Below are positions 1 to 11,448 of a DNA stretch of 64,000 bases, piece after piece (within the stretch, counting starts at the first letter, position 1; every line of letters starts with the position of its first letter). The notes under the pieces were generated by a model. It saw nothing but the letters and a program-made list of their open reading frames with translations. It did no database searches and was not told the origin of the DNA. Source of the DNA: Pestalotiopsis fici W106-1 (Eukaryota > Ascomycota > Sordariomycetes > Amphisphaeriales > Sporocadaceae); the NCBI RefSeq assembly GCF_000516985.1, contig NW_006917093.1:3224001-3288000 (forward strand), read 5' to 3'. Position numbers and translations under genes: made by a program.

Positions 1-75
1 ACACTTGATATCAACAATATAGCAAAAGTTCCTGTGCAAAATCTCCATTGGCTTCATACATAAACTTGTCCAACA

Positions 76-1878
76 ATGTCCAATATAATTCGAGACGCCC
101 CCATTGGGCAGCTGGTCCGTCTCATCACCAGAAATCGTGTTCTCCGATACGCAGAAGAGCAGCCAGACTTTGCCCTACCCGAGCCATGGAAAAAGCTCAT
201 GAACAACGAATCGAAATACGCAGCTCCAGATTCCACATCCGAAACCACTACTTCCTCTTCTTCGTCCTCCACGAGGCAAGACGACGATGAAAACGACACA
301 CAGACGCACAATACCGATACTATCAACCCTCCCCAGCCCGCAGTATTATCGTCGACGCGGAACCAACCCGACCCCGAAAATAATGGCAATGATGAACAGG
401 AACTCAAGCTCGAAAAGACTCAGAGCATACCGATTGTTCCCAAAAAGACAAAAGATGGCGCCATTTTGGTCGACTGGTATTACACGGATGATCCAGAGAA
501 TCCACACAATTGGACTAATCTCCGTCGGGCCATGGTGACAGTCCTCATCTGTATTTACACATTTGTCGTCTACACCTCATCAGCCATTTACACAACCTCC
601 GAGTCCGGCGTCATGGCCGAGTTTGGCGTCAACGACACCCAGGCCGCCTTGGGCCTCGCCCTCTTTGTTCTCGGCTACGGAATCGGCCCCTTGCTCTTTT
701 CGCCCTTGAGCGAGCTGCCTTCTGTCGGACGCAACCCAGTGTACACGTGGACCATGTTCCTCTTTGTCATTGTGTCCATCCCCGCGGCCGTGGCGACCAA
801 CTACCCGGGCCTCATGGTCCTGCGCTTCCTGCAGGGCCTCTTTGGCTCGCCGTGCCTGGCCAACGGTGCGGCGTCGCTGGCTGACATGTACTCGATGATG
901 GCGGTTCCCTATGCTCTGATTGCTTGGGTCTCGGCCGCTTATTGCGGCCCGGCCCTCGGCCCTTTGCTCTCGGGCTTCTCGGTGCCCGTCATGGGCTGGC
1001 GGTGGTCGCTGCTCGAGGTTCTCTGGGCCTCGGTCCCCGTTTTCCTGGCCATGTTTTTGTTCCTGCCCGAGACCTCGACACCGACGCTGCTGCGGCAGCG
1101 CGCCCAGCGCCTCCGCAAGATCACTGGCGACGCGCGCTTCATGTCCCAGTCCGAGATTGAGCAGCGTAACCTCGACAAGCGCGCCGTGCTCATCGACGCA
1201 CTGATCAAGCCCCTGGAGATTACCATCAAGGACCCGGCCATCCTCTTTGTCCAGGTCTATAGTGCCATCATCTACGGCATCTACTACTCCTTTTTCGAGG
1301 TCTTTCCCCTCGTCTACCCCGTGTACTATGGCATGGGACCCGGACAAATCGGCCTCGTCTTCCTCTGCATCCTTGTCGCCTGTCTGATTGGTGTCGCCAT
1401 TTACATCGCGTACTTGTACTTTTACCTCAACCCCCGAATCGCCGCGCACGGATTCCCTGTGCAGGAGTCGCGTCTCACTCCCGCGCTCCTGGCAGCCTTT
1501 GGCCCCACGGTCGGCCTGTTCATCTTTGCGTGGACGGCGCGGCCCGACGTGCACTGGCTGGCGCCCACCGTAGGCATCACCGTGTATGGAGCCACAGTAT
1601 TTGTCATTATGCAATGTATCTTTGTCTATGTTCCCCTGTCGTATCCCCAGTACGCCGCCAGTCTTTTTGCCGGCAACGACTTCTTCCGGAGCGCGTTGGC
1701 GTTTGCCAGTATTCTTTTTGCCAAGCCCATGTTTGCCCACCTCGGTGTCGCTCGCGGTACCACATTGCTTGCGGGCCTGAGCATCATTGGCATCATTGGC
1801 ATCTGGGTGCTGTACTTTATCGGCGCGCGATTACGGAGTATGAGCAAGTTCGCTGTCAGCGCCGACGAGGAGGAATGA
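76..1878 (+). CDS. MFS drug/H+ antiporter, DHA1 family
   Basis: Single uninterrupted frame of 600 residues starting at an ATG in a good fungal context (caacaATG). Residues 1-140 are a polar, Ser/Thr- and Asp/Asn-rich cytoplasmic leader ending in the PENPHNW motif that precedes the first membrane helix in fungal DHA1 transporters. About twelve hydrophobic segments follow in two blocks separated by a basic loop (about residues 335-375). TM5 carries the antiporter motif C pattern (GPALGPLLSG). The family (yeast Tpo/Flu1, fission yeast Caf5) exports drugs, polyamines and other cations at the plasma membrane by proton exchange; the substrate here cannot be told. Only 75 bases of upstream sequence lie in the window. 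It is convergent with SPC24. Family assignment is firm, substrate unknown. Confidence 0.93.
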   Translation: MSNIIRDAPIGQLVRLITRNRVLRYAEEQPDFALPEPWKKLMNNESKYAAPDSTSETTTSSSSSSTRQDDDENDTQTHNTDTINPPQPAVLSSTRNQPDPENNGNDEQELKLEKTQSIPIVPKKTKDGAILVDWYYTDDPENPHNWTNLRRAMVTVLICIYTFVVYTSSAIYTTSESGVMAEFGVNDTQAALGLALFVLGYGIGPLLFSPLSELPSVGRNPVYTWTMFLFVIVSIPAAVATNYPGLMVLRFLQGLFGSPCLANGAASLADMYSMMAVPYALIAWVSAAYCGPALGPLLSGFSVPVMGWRWSLLEVLWASVPVFLAMFLFLPETSTPTLLRQRAQRLRKITGDARFMSQSEIEQRNLDKRAVLIDALIKPLEITIKDPAILFVQVYSAIIYGIYYSFFEVFPLVYPVYYGMGPGQIGLVFLCILVACLIGVAIYIAYLYFYLNPRIAAHGFPVQESRLTPALLAAFGPTVGLFIFAWTARPDVHWLAPTVGITVYGATVFVIMQCIFVYVPLSYPQYAASLFAGNDFFRSALAFASILFAKPMFAHLGVARGTTLLAGLSIIGIIGIWVLYFIGARLRSMSKFAVSADEEE

Positions 1879-2375
1879 TTGGGCTCAAATGGCCGGATGA
1901 GAATTTAATGATAATGAAGGGATATCAAGACCACTGATTGGAATGGACTCGCAGTGACTTGTGGTCAGATTCACCTAACATGGAATGAGCGGTAACTCTT
2001 TGCATTTACAGTGGTGTTTTAAAGTGGGGAAATAATACCTATAGATTCAATTTTTAAACACAATTGTGTCCCAATATGCTTGTTCACTGTGAAACTTGTT
2101 GAACTGTGGCGGTTAATCGCGGTGGATATGGTTGGTATTTAGCTTTAGATAGTATCGAGACTTGGTTCTGGTTTGAAAAAAAGAAAATATTGCCAAAAAT
2201 GACTGAAGTGGTGGAAGAAGCATTTTCAATTCAAATAAAATGCAAGGTGAAGTTGCTTGGTATCGATCACCTGTGAAAACTCCAAACGCCAGCCCAATGA
2301 ATCGTCATCCTCGTAGAGTTCGTCGGCCCTCCTCATCGCTCGAGACTGCCTGAATGCAACCTCGCCTGCGCTGCA
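1879..2375. other. Gap between convergent genes, no gene seen
   Basis: These 497 bases lie between the stop codons of the MFS gene and SPC24. They are AT-rich with short A and T runs and probably hold the two 3' untranslated regions. I see no open frame or RNA gene. Confidence 0.7.
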
Positions 2376-3042
2376 CTATAGTGTATTCCAAAAGTAGTTG
2401 GCGTAGAAGAAGCGTGAAAAGTTCTTGTCAATGTTGACAACGTGCACATCGCCCTTGCGATCATTCCTAATAACGGCGCGTGCAAACTCGCCGTCCTTGC
2501 CGTCCCGCTCAATCTCAATGCCCAGGCTCCGGTACACCTTGAGTCGGAGGAGCACCTCGTCGTCTACTGGGTCCCTCCTCCGGGCGTTCTCGGCAGCGTC
2601 GCCCTCGACTCCCTGGGATTCGAGCTCTGCGAGCCGCGCGGCCAGGTCGGCGGCCGTTGACGCGAGGCGCTCCTCCTCCATCTCCAGGTCGGAGCAGGCC
2701 TTGGCGATGCGGAATTTCTGGGTATCGAGGCGGGCGATTTCGGAGGCGTGGGCGGTGGACGAGTGCTGCGACACGAGCTCCTCGTGCTGCGAGTTGAGTG
2801 TCGAGAGCGCGCGCGTCAGCTTCTTGAGCTGCGAGCTCGCCTCGTTGACACGCAAATCGCGCGCCGACTGCAGGGTGCTGATGGAGTCATGCACGCGCGA
2901 TATGGCAGCTCGGTCTGGCTGTGTGTTAAAGTTGGCTATGGTGTGCCGGATGAGCTGATGGCAATGTTAGCAGATCGAAGCCAGGGAGGGGGACAGGTCG
3001 GATGAGGGGGCATACGGCTGCGGGATCTTCCTCGAGAATCAT
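2376..3042 (-). CDS. SPC24: Kinetochore protein Spc24 (Ndc80 complex)
   Basis: Two exons: 3042-3016 (27 nt, nine residues, MILEEDPAA) and 2954-2376, with an intron whose donor is gtatgc and whose acceptor is cag. Splicing joins in phase 0 and gives 201 residues. After the join the protein reads [25 protein letters not shown], the usual Spc24 start, then a heptad-rich coiled coil (about residues 30-120) and a C-terminal globular domain ending in [11 protein letters not shown], the family's characteristic tail. Spc24 pairs with Spc25 and anchors the Ndc80 complex to the inner kinetochore, linking centromeres to spindle microtubules. The first in-frame codon of the long exon is GTG, so the tiny first exon is needed to supply the ATG. 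Divergent from FIS1. Confidence 0.93.
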
Positions 3043-3607
3043 TCTGTTATAATTGCCGATTTTAGTACTGATTGAAAGTGGTATCAAGGTGTGGTTATGA
3101 TGGCCACACAAATGGCGTGTTCTCGTGAGTGTGAGATTGATTTCGTGATTGAGAGTTCTTGTTCGTTATCGCAAAACAGAGATTATCTGATTAACCTGCA
3201 GTGTCGGTCGTCGCACAAGAGTCTCAAAAGTTCGAGAAGCACCTCGCGCGCCACTAGTCTGAAAGAGGCAAAAGGCAAAACAGAGCGATTCTCCATCACC
3301 AGGGCCAACAATCGATGCTTATCGCGGCTAGTCCAGGCGGCCTGATTCGCGTCAAGGCTGCGTCATACCCACTTGGGGAACCACCAAAGGCCGCCCAAGG
3401 CCATTGCATGCGACCAGCCGAGCTTGGAAAGCTTCCGCCACATTTCCCAAGACCTGACTGATAGACTTGACATTTGCAAGCGACACTACCCGAACACGCA
3501 CCTCGAACAAAAACCAGACAAGAAAAGAAAAAGTGTAGAGCAGATTTCTTCTGGATATACTTGCTCACTTGGTTTGTATTCAACGACTGCTGCGCGCAAC
3601 CGCCACA
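3043..3607. promoter_or_regulatory. Shared upstream region of SPC24 and FIS1
   Basis: These 565 bases separate the start codons of two divergently transcribed genes and must contain both promoters. I see no clear TATA box or named site. The FIS1 side carries an A-rich stretch before its start. Confidence 0.55.
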
Positions 3608-4254
3608 ATGACAGCCCTTCCTCGTGAGTCTTTACTTTCTGTTCGATGCAACTCGAGGATTCGTGCCAGCACAAGCTGCTAATGATTCTTGGTCCCAGAT
3701 GCTGTCGATGCGGAAACGCCACTTAAACCTTCGGAACTGCAGGTTCTGAGGAACCAGTACGAGAAGGAAGGTGATATGGTCGGTGTGCAGACAAAATTCA
3801 ACTATGCATGGGTATGTCGTTGCGAGCCTATTCGATTCTTCTTGTGCCTGTTGGAGGCCTACCACTCATCGCCTCCCTTATTGGGCTCAAATACCCAGAC
3901 TGACATGTTTTCTCTCTCGCTCAACAGGGCCTTGTGAAATCCAACTCCCGAAATGACCAGCAAACTGGTGTGCGCCTGCTCTCCGAGATCTTCCGGGTCT
4001 CGCCCGAGCGTCGTCGCGAATGTCTATACTACTTGGCTCTGGGCAACTACAAGCTGGGCAACTATGCCGACGCCAGGCGGTACAACGACTTACTTCTCGA
4101 CAAGGAGCCCATGAACATGCAAGCGGCGGACTTGAGGCGACTAATCGACGACAAGGTCGCCAAGGAAGGACTTATGGGTGTTGCGATCATCTCGGGCGTC
4201 GCCATTGCCGCGGGTGTCGTTGGGGGTATTCTCTTCAGGGGACGGAGGAGATGA
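3608..4254 (+). CDS. FIS1: Mitochondrial fission protein Fis1
   Basis: Three exons: 3608-3623 (16 nt), 3699-3811 and 3928-4254, giving 151 residues, the usual length. The joined protein begins [19 protein letters not shown] and runs through [24 protein letters not shown], the Fis1 tetratricopeptide-like helical bundle. The last 28 residues are a tail anchor: a hydrophobic helix (about 124-146, rich in Gly, Ala, Ile, Val) followed by RGRRR, the basic end that directs tail-anchored proteins to the outer mitochondrial membrane. Fis1 recruits adaptors and dynamin (Dnm1) for mitochondrial and peroxisomal division. Splice donors are gtgagt and gtatgt. The 16-nt first exon would be easily missed by gene prediction. 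Confidence 0.95.
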
Positions 4255-6614
4255 TAGGGGGGGAAAAAGCACTTCCGTGAAGCGACGGGCTGGTTTGGCT
4301 TGTGCTTTTAATGGCGTTTAAAGGTGGCGGCTTTTTCTGAACAATCCACGCTCTAGTATCAATCTATGGTATATATATATAATATTGTTTTCATTGCTTG
4401 GCTGGATCTTCGCATGGGCGCCCATTTATTGTATCCATGTATAAACTCGTGGCTTCTTTCTCTCTCTCTGCGACTGACTTTAGTGTCTCTGATCGACTGC
4501 GATTTAAAACCTTGCTAATGCCAGTGGTTGTTTTGCTAAATTCAGTATATCTGGATTTCCCATACACAAGAAGTACGTAGTATAAAGGAAGGACCAAGGA
4601 GTGTTTCAACTCCCACGGCAGAACATTGACATGGCTAGAAAGTGGTTGCGCCACATTCTCTTCATTACCTGGCCGTATGATTTCCCCCAGGTAGAAGAAT
4701 TGCCATTCATCATACCATTCCGAGACAAAAGTAACGTAAACGATAAAAGTGGCGGTGCACATGTGCCTACTGGGTACGACAAGGTGGTCAATGTATGTAC
4801 TGTAGTCAGGCCACTCACGTTGCCCCGCGGTCATATTGGACCTCGGAGCCTATCGGAACGCCGGCTCATCTGCCTACCTACCTTAACTAAGCCGTAGATA
4901 GAAGCATGACGAATGTGGAGGAAGTCTTTCATAACCTGGTCCCTGGTCCCAAATCCATGGCAGCTGAACGCCAAGTACTGGCTACTAGTCAACTGGGCTG
5001 CTAGTAGGAATTGTGATTCACTCTTTTCGCTCGCCCGCATCTACTTTCCCAGCAGCTCTTTGTTTGTTCTTACTATTACCTACCATCAAACCGCTGAAAC
5101 AGGCATAGGTGTATTATTGCTATCACTTTGCGCATTTCTCAACTCACGACTTGTGGATCACCTACCAGCAACTCGCTAACGCAACGACCTCCGGAATTCC
5201 CAATACTGCTAAGAAACGGGTCCAGGGAACGTTGACGTAAGTTCCTTGAAGATGAGACCCTGCATCAACTAGGGTCAAGATTTATCGATAGCGTCAACAC
5301 CACCAAGGTATCGTGACGCGCTTCATCGCACTCATTCAACTGCTGGCAGTAGCAGTTGTCGTCTTTTTGGCACATTGGACTTGGACTCTTTTTTTCCCTC
5401 TTCGTCTATTCATTGCCTACTGGAAGTTTCCAAACCAGCATTTCCAGTCGCTCCTGCGCATTCTTGCCCTCAAAAAGGACAGACAGAACCAAACACAGCA
5501 AGCTACATGGTCCAAGTACATACAGGTATGTGTTACGCAAACAATATCTCTTAAAGCTCCATCATGACCACTCTTCCATTTCCATTCCTGCATCCCAATC
5601 TCTTATCTTCCGGTCTACTTGAGGTATACCTAGATAGCCAACACACCAACGTACTTATTTATGTGCCGCTCTATCACGCCGATCCTCAAGTAAGGCATCG
5701 AGCCAATCGCCAACAATCTCGTTGGTGCTGTGCAGGGAGTGAGGTGTAGCTAACACAATCTTACAGGCCTGTGATTCCAACCAATGCGCCTTTCTCTCTC
5801 TCTCCAAGAAAACACAGAATCTAGCGAACGTTCCCATGCCACTGTAGCCTGACGAGCACGTCTAGAGAATCTGCACTCCAATCCAGTGGTACCATAAAAG
5901 ATTCACTCAATCACTCCATCAATCAAGTACGTAGTGGTACACGACTGCTTACATCAAATACATTACCTACATACACGCCCCGCATCTACCTAGGTACTAC
6001 ACGTACATACCTATTGCAACTCCAGTCACCATCCATCTTTTGGAGCCTGCATCTGCGCCCACCGTACGCCTGCACCTGCACCACCACAAAAGTCGGCCTT
6101 ATCCACCGCCATCGCCCGATTGCCCTCCTACAGCAGCCGCCCATGTGCACAGCCTCTCCCGCTTTAAGACATACCGATTGATTTCCCATTCAACCTCGCA
6201 AGGCTTTGCAACGATCGGCCCGCAGTTACCTACTCCGTGCCCTCTTGTTCTCGGTCAGCACTATCTTTTATCAAAGATCATTGCCTCGACCAACAGCAGT
6301 CGCGCCCGCTTCGCAGCTACGCAGGACGTGCGTTGCGCATGGAACAGGAAAGCTATTCGACGCTCTTACTTGGCCGTGTTCTTGAAAGAAGCACTCTCGA
6401 GGTAAAGAGGAAAGGAAGGAGCGAAGACAAAGACAGCTTGTCATAAAAAAGAAAAAAAAGCGCCCCTTCCATTCGATTCTGGACCATCACTCAGCCTTGT
6501 CAATCACAATTCACCGCCGGCACTCTGGCTTTCCGCGGGTTATCGATCGGGGCCCTTGCACTTGGCCTGGGACTGACGGCACTCCTCGCCAACGGAGGAG
6601 AGAGACATCGCCAG
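4255..6614. other. 2.4 kb gap upstream of the RING gene, no gene seen
   Basis: The first part holds the FIS1 3' region; the rest lies upstream of the RING-H2 gene. Open frames here are short, overlap on both strands and resemble no family. CCTACC/TAGGTA short repeats occur at about 4873-4887 and 5985-6000. The last 600 bases are pyrimidine-rich, as is common in fungal leaders. Confidence 0.6.
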
Positions 6615-8278
6615 ATGTCTTCCGGCGGGGAATCCATAGGTCAGCATCTCGATGCCACGGGTGACCGCGAGGTTGTTTACTGCCATCAATGTGATCATGA
6701 GTGGTATCGGGATCAGTCTGGCTTAGTCTGTCCGAATTGTGACGGTGAAGCTACCGAAATCGTAAGCACTCTTGACTTTAGCTTTGAAATGCCACTTGAC
6801 TCGTTGGAATACTAAAGACGCTTCATGCAGGTTACACCAGACAATGACCCTCGTTTGGCAGATCTAACGGGTCCCGCTCACCATCATCATCATCACCACG
6901 GACACGACAGCGACGCAAATGATCCGGACGAGGATGATATCGAGGATCACCTGATGGATGGACACCCGGCGTTCCTTGGTCGCCGCGTGCTGTTTCGCGA
7001 CCCTGAGGGTCCGGCAGATGGCAATCGCGGTCGTGCAAATCCTGCCGATGCAAATCAAATTTTGAGCAGATTCCAAGAAATGCTGGAGGGAATCGGAGGC
7101 GGCCCCAGATCCCCTGTTGGAAGATCGGGGCCAGAGCAGCTCTTTCCGCCTCGCACAGAGAATATTGGTCCTGGCCGCATTACCTATACTCAATTTTCGG
7201 GCCCTGGCTTTGGTGGCGTCACGACCTACACTTTCAGCACCAGCGGTGGTACGACGAGGAGTTCCTTCAGAAGCAGTTCTCCGATGGCAACGCGCGACAG
7301 TGTGAACCAGGCGGATCCATTCCAAGCGTGTGTCATGATTCACAAAGTCCTCTATACCGTAACGATGTCGCTAACACTTAGCCTAGGGTTTTTGGTAACA
7401 TTCTTGGTGCCATGATTCCGCCTCCTCCGACCGGAGCTCGAAGCCCAGATGCCGACGGGAACGCATCGGGACAGCCTGGCGTACCTGGTGAGGGTAATCA
7501 ACCCGAGCCGCCAATGCACCTGCTCCTACAACACCTCTTTAGCAATTTTTTCAATGCTGGTGGTGCCCATGGTGATGCAGTCTACTCTCAGGAAGCGCTA
7601 GATCGCATCATCACGCAGCTCATGGAACAGAATCCCCAATCAAATGCTCCCCCGCCTGCTTCCGAAGAGACTATAGCCAAACTTCCTCGAAAGAAATTAG
7701 ATGAACAGATGCTAGGACCGGAACTCAAGGGTGAATGCACCATTTGTATAGACGAGATGTCACTAGGAGATGAGGCCCTCGTATTGCCATGCAAGCACTG
7801 GTTCCACGAGGAGTGTGTCGTCCTTTGGCTAAAGGAGCATAACACCTGCCCCATCTGCCGAGCTCCTATTGAGGGCAATGCCGCTGGCCAGCCAGACAAC
7901 GCACAGAACGCCCCTAGAGCCGAATCTTCATTCATGGGAGCGTCTGCTCCAGAACCACCTACTACTCCCAGACCGACTGCCGAACAGCGACGATCGCATC
8001 TGCGACAGCGTGGCTCAGAGCGTCTAGCAAGTATCAGAGATGAGGCTGTCTCGGGAGATGCCTCTGGTATCAATTGGAGAAGCGCCTCATCGCGACGGAC
8101 ATCAGACTCCCCGCCTTCGGCCAGTTTTCAACCAGCAAACCGAAGAGTTCGAGACGGTTCTCCCACTGGTCGTCGATCATCACGGAGTGAGTCGAGCAGC
8201 GACAGAGGTTCGTCTGGCGGTGGCAGTCTCTTTAGCAGAATAAGAGGTTCCTTTACTAGGGATAGAAATCGCCAATAG
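6615..8278 (+). CDS. RING-H2 E3 ubiquitin ligase, RNF126/RNF115-like
   Basis: Exons 6615-6761, 6831-7327 and 7387-8278 give 511 residues. The N-terminus has a zinc ribbon (Cys23, Cys26, Cys39, Cys42) like that of RNF126/RNF115 ligases, which bind ubiquitin or cargo there. Next is a run of seven histidines (66-72) and an acidic stretch. The RING-H2 domain is complete: Cys332, Cys335, Cys350, His352, His355, Cys358, Cys369, Cys372, so it should bind two zincs and recruit an E2. The remaining tail (about 375-511) is Ser/Arg-rich and probably disordered. The second intron join restores AVFGNILGAM. The family acts in quality control of misfolded or mislocalised proteins; the fungal substrate is unknown. 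Convergent with the next gene. Confidence 0.92.
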
Positions 8279-9372
8279 AAAAGCGATTGACTGGGGATTG
8301 GCAACACAATGCTCTATTTATTTGCCATGACTTTCTTGCATTTGGCGGAGCGTGCTTAGTTTACGGGAGACACGATTGAACGAAACCCTACGGGACAAGG
8401 ACTGTCCTGTTTGGGTCTTTTGATAAAAGTTTTCATGATAATGGATAGAGCGCGTCATTATGATTGCGCCAGTGTATATGCGTGCTGAGGCTGCTCAGGA
8501 ACAAGAGATACATGGTTCCCCCACAGCCCCGGCGGTGATTTGACCTCGTGAGTACTTGAGGTCGAGCAAAAAAAAAAATTGAACAGAGAAGGCGTTTCTA
8601 CAGATACATACGTCCATTTTTGTGCAGCAGCATGTTCCGCAGTCGATATTTGACCATGCCAGAGACGAAGGAAGCATCAGAAGCCCGTGGACCATATATT
8701 CTTCCGCTTAAGAATAGATACAAGCATTCTTCGAGCAGGGTACTTGCGTAGGTGGTGAAACGGTTCTCTTGAAAACAAATATGAATCAATTGGGTTGTAG
8801 TAGTGAGGGTGATATTCAAACTGGTCGACGCACTTGATGTCGATGCTATCAAAATAGAAGTGTATATTTCAAGGTCCCGTAATCCCTATTTAAGATACTA
8901 ATAGTATTGAACACACATTTGGCAGATGACCATCGATACATGTCATTTACCATACACATAAGACGCCGACCTGATACCACAACCCGTAGCCTGATTGAAT
9001 TCCTACCACCTTGGCCCCTGCCTTGTTGACCGGCCAGATTCTAGAACCCAAGATACGCCAAAACTTTTTTTTTGAAAATGCCGTTTTAGGATATCATATA
9101 TACAGAAAGTCATCAGGTCATGATGTCGTTTCATCAAGACAGTGCCGCAAAAGTTTAGGTCCGACAAAGTCCTGGAGCAAAAATGTGTCATTGCCAAAAA
9201 TGAAATCGCTGACTCTGGACACGCTTTGAGCCTTATACAAGGTAGCTAATGTTGATGATTCGTTTTGTTTGAAATAAAAGTTGGCGCGGGGGAAAGGTCC
9301 GCAACCATCTCTTGTTTTGATGAAGAGAAAAATCAAAAGGCATCTCATATAATCTTTGCGTAAACTCTTTGG
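8279..9372. other. Gap between convergent genes, no supported gene
   Basis: This 1.1 kb between two stop codons includes an 84-codon minus-strand frame at 8598-8852 that looks somewhat protein-like but has no recognisable family or splice partner. Otherwise AT-rich, probably 3' untranslated sequence. Confidence 0.55.
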
Positions 9373-10152
9373 TCAAGCGGCAATTTTCTTCAGCTGAGCC
9401 TGCAGTGGAAAATACGAGTCACTCTTCTCCAGGTGAGTAAGGGGCCCGACTCCCCTAGCCCTCGTGGGCGTCCGGCTGCCCGGGCTGCGAGGGCTTAGAC
9501 CTGTCGTTGTCAGCCTCTCTGGGCTGTGAGACACTGACATCATGCCTGACCTAGCGGGCGACCCAAACGTATAATTGCCCGTGGAAAAGGGCGTGGCGAC
9601 TGTGTGTGCGCGGGAGTGGTGGCGATGGGACTCGACTGGCTCGAGCCGGGGATTGAGTGTATCCCAGGCCTGCTCGTCTGCCACGTCTGCGCCGTCGTCG
9701 TGAATCACCCAGCCGCCGAGTCCCTCGAAGTCCCTTTCCAGGGCGTTGGGGTTGGGTTCCAGCAGAGCGGCGGCAGAGAAGGCGACACGGGGCACGGCAG
9801 TGCTGGCCGTGCTGCTGAGACTGCCGGCGCGCCGTCGGGATCGCGGGGCACCCTTGAAAGACGAGAACTCGGGCGACCTTGGGGGCGAGCCGATGGGGGA
9901 GACGGCCCGGCTGGATCGGCGACTGACCGAGGGTGACTCGATGTAGTGGCCCGGCCGCCAGCGGTCGTAAAGTGTGTATCGAACAATCTCCCACGCCAGC
10001 TCTGCATAGACGAACAGTAGGCGTGTGACTAGGATCCAGCAGGCCAGCCACGTCGTGATGCAGGCCAGGAAGGCTAGAGGCAGGGCCACCAGGGCGAGAA
10101 AGAGGGTAGCGATGAGCTGGATCGGATTGAAAAAGGCCATTGTGTGAGACAT
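9373..10152 (-). CDS. Uncharacterised fungal membrane protein
   Basis: I do not recognise the family. The open frame runs further upstream to 10320, but it has no ATG before 10152, so I choose that ATG (MSHTMAFFNP; a second ATG lies four codons on). The 259 residues have a hydrophobic block at about 8-50, long enough for two close membrane helices or a hairpin, followed by an amphipathic stretch with aromatic residues (ELAWEIVRYTLYDRW). The rest is Ser/Pro/Arg-rich, with many SP and RS pairs that look like phosphorylation targets, and is probably disordered in the cytosol. The pattern resembles hairpin proteins of the endoplasmic reticulum or lipid droplets, but that is inference. No intron is seen. 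Confidence 0.75.
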   Translation of the reverse strand: MSHTMAFFNPIQLIATLFLALVALPLAFLACITTWLACWILVTRLLFVYAELAWEIVRYTLYDRWRPGHYIESPSVSRRSSRAVSPIGSPPRSPEFSSFKGAPRSRRRAGSLSSTASTAVPRVAFSAAALLEPNPNALERDFEGLGGWVIHDDGADVADEQAWDTLNPRLEPVESHRHHSRAHTVATPFSTGNYTFGSPARSGMMSVSHSPERLTTTGLSPRSPGSRTPTRARGVGPLTHLEKSDSYFPLQAQLKKIAA

Positions 10153-10630
10153 TGGGGGTGGATCAGTTTTTGAGCAGTTTGGAAAGCTCGGGGAGGTAGG
10201 TAGCACGGAGCCGATCCCTCGATCTTTTGGGGGGGTGTGGATTGCTGAAGAATTCTGGTCGAGTCTCACACCTTGAACAACGACTTCTATTTGCAATGGT
10301 TGAGTTGATAAAGAGTCCAAGTATGCCGTTGTCGTACTTTGTAAGCTCAGAAAGGCGTAGGCTGACTCTGGGCCAAGCCCATCCTAAAGGACGGGGGTGA
10401 TGCTGCACCGTAGTAAAGCACACGGGAGAAGAAGGAGGTTGAGGAGGTGCGGGACGAGTCTTTTGTGTAGCCAGGGGGGGACAGAAAGGGAGGTAAGACG
10501 TTATTTCTTTTCCGAGTCTGTGACAGCGGCGAAGACGGTTATCTGCTCATATATCGGAGAGGTTGCACAAGAGCGGAGATGGTGTGCGAGGTAGGGGTCT
10601 TCCTTTCTGATACCTAGTAGTAATGGTGCG

Positions 10631-10665
10631 TAGTAGTAGTGGTGGTGGTGGCGGCGGCGGCGGCG
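10631..10665. repeat. Trinucleotide tract TAG/TGG/CGG
   Basis: Three TAG units pass into TGG units and then CGG units, giving a G-rich strand on the plus side upstream of the Scn1-type gene. Confidence 0.85.
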
Positions 10666-10847
10666 TTCATTCAGGAGTTGTTGTTGTAGCAGCAGCAGCA
10701 GCCGGTCAGTCGGAGAGAAATGGCACGACTTCGTACGCTGTTTCGTGTTACTGGCGCTTTCCTTGCCGACTAGGAGAAAGTCGTCACAAAATAGCCAGCC
10801 AGCTACCGTAGATACATTAGTGCAATAATGGGCAGTGCGGTCTTCAT

Positions 10848-10901
10848 CCCCTCTCTTCTCTTCTCTTCTCTCTCGCGCGCGCGCTCTCTCTCTCTCTCTC
10901 G
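10848..10901. repeat. CT-rich tract with an inner CG run
   Basis: A polypyrimidine tract (TCTTC/TC units) is interrupted by about five CG dinucleotides and continues as an uninterrupted TC run. Such sequences can adopt Z-DNA (CG part) or triplex (TC part) forms; whether they do so here is unknown. Confidence 0.85.
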
Positions 10902-11435
10902 TACTCCTCCAGCGGCCAGTCTGTCGTTCAGAGTGATGGGTGGGGAGGGAATTGATCCTGGACGAGAGATATGGTCTGGGATGAATGAATTGTACAAAGA
11001 TTATATGCAAAAGATTGTATGGAGCCAGCCAGCCAGCCCGGGGGTTTGTTTCTACTACTCTGCCCTTCCTTATCCTCCGGCCCGAGCCAACACTGTAAGG
11101 TTTCCTATTGCGAGGTGGGTTGCAACAGCAACAGAGAAGATAAGCTCGGAAACTGGGTCCCGGCCGCGTTTTCACATGTTTGATATGATGCCGCTGGATG
11201 CAGATGCTTATGTACTCCAATCAAAGTATATGCCTGTAAATGTGCTACTCACTCACTGCAGAGTATGTACTGCTCGGACTTTACTACTCGGTACATCGCA
11301 CACACAACGCACATAGATAACACACTAATAGATAGTATGGGTACATAGATTGGTAGGTCTGGAGAAGAAGAAAAATAACAAAAAGACTGGAGACATTTTT
11401 GATTGATCGATCCTGGAGAACTTCCCCGGCAATTT

Positions 11436-11448
11436 GGGGGGGGGGGGG
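11436..11448. repeat. Poly-G run of 13
   Basis: An uninterrupted G13 homopolymer in intergenic DNA. Assembly of such runs is error-prone. Confidence 0.85.

Noticed and set aside
580..1740. 386-codon antisense frame over the MFS gene
   Set aside because: Shadow of a GC-rich coding region; highly charged, low-complexity translation.
4391..4834. 147-codon minus frame downstream of FIS1
   Set aside because: No recognisable motif, overlapping frames on the other strand, lies where a 3' region is expected.
8598..8852. 84-codon minus frame with a protein-like look
   Set aside because: No homology I recognise, no convincing splice partner, and it lies between two convergent genes.
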